A DNA stretch of 6,183 nt from Candidatus Zixiibacteriota bacterium. Lineage in GTDB: Bacteria; Zixibacteria; MSB-5A5; SM1-73. Made by a program: the position numbers and the translations under genes. Positions 4,766 through 6,183 of the stretch are shown here, piece after piece (position 1 is the stretch's first letter; each line of letters opens with the position of its first letter). Location: the NCBI GenBank assembly GCA_020341875.1, contig CP070839.1:2208122-2214304 (forward strand), read 5' to 3'. Under the pieces are notes generated by a model. The model saw only the letters and a list, made by a program, of their open reading frames with translations, was not told the origin of the DNA and did no database searches.

Positions 4766-5953
4766 ATGAAGTTCTTAGGGAAGATTCTGAAGGACGAAGA
4801 GGGGGTATCGGTGTTAATGGTCGCCGTTGCCATAGTGGTGGTCTTTGGCTTTGCCGTGGTGGCCATCGACATGTCCTTGATTCAGTTGGCCAAGACCCAA
4901 CTGCAAAATGCGGCGGATGCCGGAGCGTTGGCCGGGGCGGTGGCTATGGCCATGACCTCGGGCAGCCAGGCAGACAAAGAGGCAGCAGCCACTGCAGAGG
5001 CGATAAGGGTCTGCTCTCTTAACGTTGCCCTGCAGGAGATTGACCGATCAGTGGTGATAACCCCGGATAAGGTCACTTTTCCGCAGCCGAACCGCGTCAG
5101 GGTTACCACCGGGACTGGCGATTACGTCACGACCTACTTCCTGAAGGTCTTGGACCCTCTGCTTCCAAACCAGGAGGAGATTACGGCCACAGCTATGGCC
5201 GGGACGGAGCTGCTCTGCGGAACCGACTGTCTGAGGCCTTTCTGTCCCCCGGACAGGTGGGCGGATGCTGACAGTGACGGTATCTATGATCCTGAGGAGC
5301 CATATACTGATTCGGACGGAGACGGCAGCCACGATCCGGGAGAACCATTTACCGATGTCAACGGAGACTCGGTCTGGAATCCGGCCGAGTTCTATGATCC
5401 GGAGGTAACCGGCTACAGGGCACCGGATGACATCGGAGTGCAGGTGATGTTGAAGCTCTTACAGTCCAATAAGGATTTCCAGGCCGGATGGTACTATGCG
5501 GTGCGGTTTCCGCCCATAAACTCGGGCGAGCCATGGAACCCCGGAGCCAATGACTACCAGATGTGGATTGTGGGCGACAGCTGCGCGCCCTACATAGTGA
5601 GCGTAGGGGATTCGCTGGCGTTCGAACCAGGCGGCATGATCGGTCCGACCGATCATGGGCTGGAGGATCTCATAGCCAAAGATCCCTCTGCGCAGTGGGA
5701 CCCGGGTACCGGTACGGTCATAAACTCCGCCTACGGGACCAGCCCTCGCATAGTAAAGGTGGCGGCTTTTGATCCAACCATAGGAGTAGGAGACGGTCCT
5801 CCCAGGCATGTGGTCGTCTCCAAACTCATGGCCCTTTTTGTTGAGTACCACATTAAAGGTGACGTGGTGGGACGATTCATGCACACGATAACTGATGGTG
5901 TACCCGGGGATTGCTCGTGGAGCTTCATGTATGTGGTAGTGTTGCTGGAATGA
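4766..5953 (+). CDS. tadG: TadG-like pilus assembly protein with EF-hand-like repeat insert
   Basis: TadG-like proteins are membrane-anchored, mostly periplasmic factors of Flp pilus assembly. Residues 13-37 are one membrane helix, leading to the family motif LAKTQLQNAADAGALAGA (41-58). Gly13 lacks a +5 Glu, so it is probably not cleaved like TadE. Residues 161-165 (PPDRW) and 214-231 (VTGYRAPDDIGVQVMLK) flank an unusual block. There, three 15-residue repeats each carry a 12-residue EF-hand-type loop: DADSDGIYDPEE (167-178), DSDGDGSHDPGE (182-193) and DVNGDSVWNPAE (197-208). Positions 1, 3, 5, 9 and 12 bear Asp/Asn/Glu as in calcium loops. The C-terminal part has conserved-looking family segments (GDSLAFEPGGMIGPTDHGLEDLI, 281-303; SPRIVKVAAFDP, 326-337). 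No von Willebrand A metal site (DxSxS) is present. Cys151, 155, 160, 273 and 383 could form disulfides. AGGAGG lies 8 nt before the ATG. Confidence 0.85.
   Translation: MKFLGKILKDEEGVSVLMVAVAIVVVFGFAVVAIDMSLIQLAKTQLQNAADAGALAGAVAMAMTSGSQADKEAAATAEAIRVCSLNVALQEIDRSVVITPDKVTFPQPNRVRVTTGTGDYVTTYFLKVLDPLLPNQEEITATAMAGTELLCGTDCLRPFCPPDRWADADSDGIYDPEEPYTDSDGDGSHDPGEPFTDVNGDSVWNPAEFYDPEVTGYRAPDDIGVQVMLKLLQSNKDFQAGWYYAVRFPPINSGEPWNPGANDYQMWIVGDSCAPYIVSVGDSLAFEPGGMIGPTDHGLEDLIAKDPSAQWDPGTGTVINSAYGTSPRIVKVAAFDPTIGVGDGPPRHVVVSKLMALFVEYHIKGDVVGRFMHTITDGVPGDCSWSFMYVVVLLE
5264..5398 (+). repeat. Three tandem 45-bp repeats encoding calcium-binding loops
   Basis: Three consecutive 45-bp units encode DADSDGIYDPEEPYT, DSDGDGSHDPGEPFT and DVNGDSVWNPAEFYD. 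The amino-acid pattern (D-x-[DN]-x-D-x-x-x-[DN]-P-x-E) is kept while the DNA has diverged, which shows selection on the protein. The units resemble dockerin or thrombospondin type 3 calcium repeats. Confidence 0.75.
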
Positions 5954-5972
5954 CAAGACTATTCATGAGGGA

Positions 5973-6183
5973 ATGATGGCAGGCAAACTTACGGTAGTCG
6001 TAATTGATGCAGAGAAACCGTCACGGCGGGCGCTGCGGGAACTGCTGGATCAACAAGGGAACCTTGAAGTCGCCTGTGTGGCCAAGGGGCAGGAGGAGGC
6101 TCTTCCGGCGATCAAGGCTTCCAGGCCTAATGTGTTGATCCTGGAGCTCCCCCGGGAGTCCGATAAGACTCTCAAGTGGATTG
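5973..6183 (+). CDS. cpaE: CpaE/TadZ-like protein, N-terminal receiver-type domain (partial)
   Basis: Seventy codons are present before the window ends. The sequence has a receiver fold pattern: beta-1 VVVIDAE, helix SRRALRELLDQQ, beta-2 EVACVAKG, helix EEALPAIKASRP and beta-3 NVLILELP. The position where response regulators carry the phosphorylated Asp is Glu (LILEL), and the acidic pocket is reduced to DAE, as in the atypical receiver of CpaE/TadZ pole-localisation proteins. In those a MinD/ParA-like ATPase follows. In tad operons CpaE/TadZ usually follows this set of genes, so cpaE is the best call. A short sigma-54 activator or other response regulator cannot be excluded without the rest. 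The start is ATG 5973 or the adjacent ATG 5976; GAGGGA (5967-5972) is better spaced for the second. It begins 20 nt after tadG. Confidence 0.65.
   Translation, partial: MMAGKLTVVVIDAEKPSRRALRELLDQQGNLEVACVAKGQEEALPAIKASRPNVLILELPRESDKTLKWI

Noticed and set aside
1..6183. CRISPR array, insertion sequence, tRNA or rRNA
   Set aside because: No spaced short repeats, transposase motifs, terminal inverted repeats or tRNA arms were seen on either strand.

Overview
This window carries the 5' half of a tad (tight adherence / Flp type IVc pilus) locus on the + strand. Starting at about 1378 it runs Flp pilin, prepilin peptidase (TadV/CpaA), TadE pseudopilin, CpaB/RcpC, CpaC/RcpA secretin, a TadG-like protein, and the start of CpaE/TadZ, which is cut by the window edge. 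The genes are tightly packed in one direction with no terminator-like structure between them, so they read as one operon. The ATPase and platform genes (tadA/cpaF, tadB, tadC) are expected just downstream. In this system TadV cleaves Flp and TadE, the secretin forms the outer-membrane pore, CpaB supports the pore in the periplasm, CpaE/TadZ helps localise the machine, and TadE/TadG shape pilus assembly.

The left end (1-454, - strand) holds the N-terminus of a separate, divergently transcribed secreted protein. It is built from roughly 100-residue Ig-like repeats and has its own sigma-70-type promoter (538-566). Between the two units lie about 920 bases without a convincing gene. Their right part holds a very good sigma-54 (-24/-12) promoter at 1091-1106 and a long leader of about 260 nt before the pilin, rich in inverted repeats. 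This suggests activator-dependent pilus expression with possible RNA-level control.

Organism: the secretin implies an outer membrane. The Ig-like 'GGE.W...ITW' surface repeats and the 'DxDGDGxxDPGEPF' aspartate-rich repeats recall uncultured Gram-negative lineages such as FCB-type candidate phyla or deltaproteobacterial relatives. This is an inference from sequence style only; no marker gene is present.

No wholly unknown multi-gene system is visible. The unusual points are three tandem EF-hand-like calcium loops inside the TadG-like protein, the sigma-54 promoter with its structured leader, a secretin lacking the BON domain, a possible 36-codon gene coupled to tadE, and a CpaE receiver with Glu at the phosphoacceptor position.
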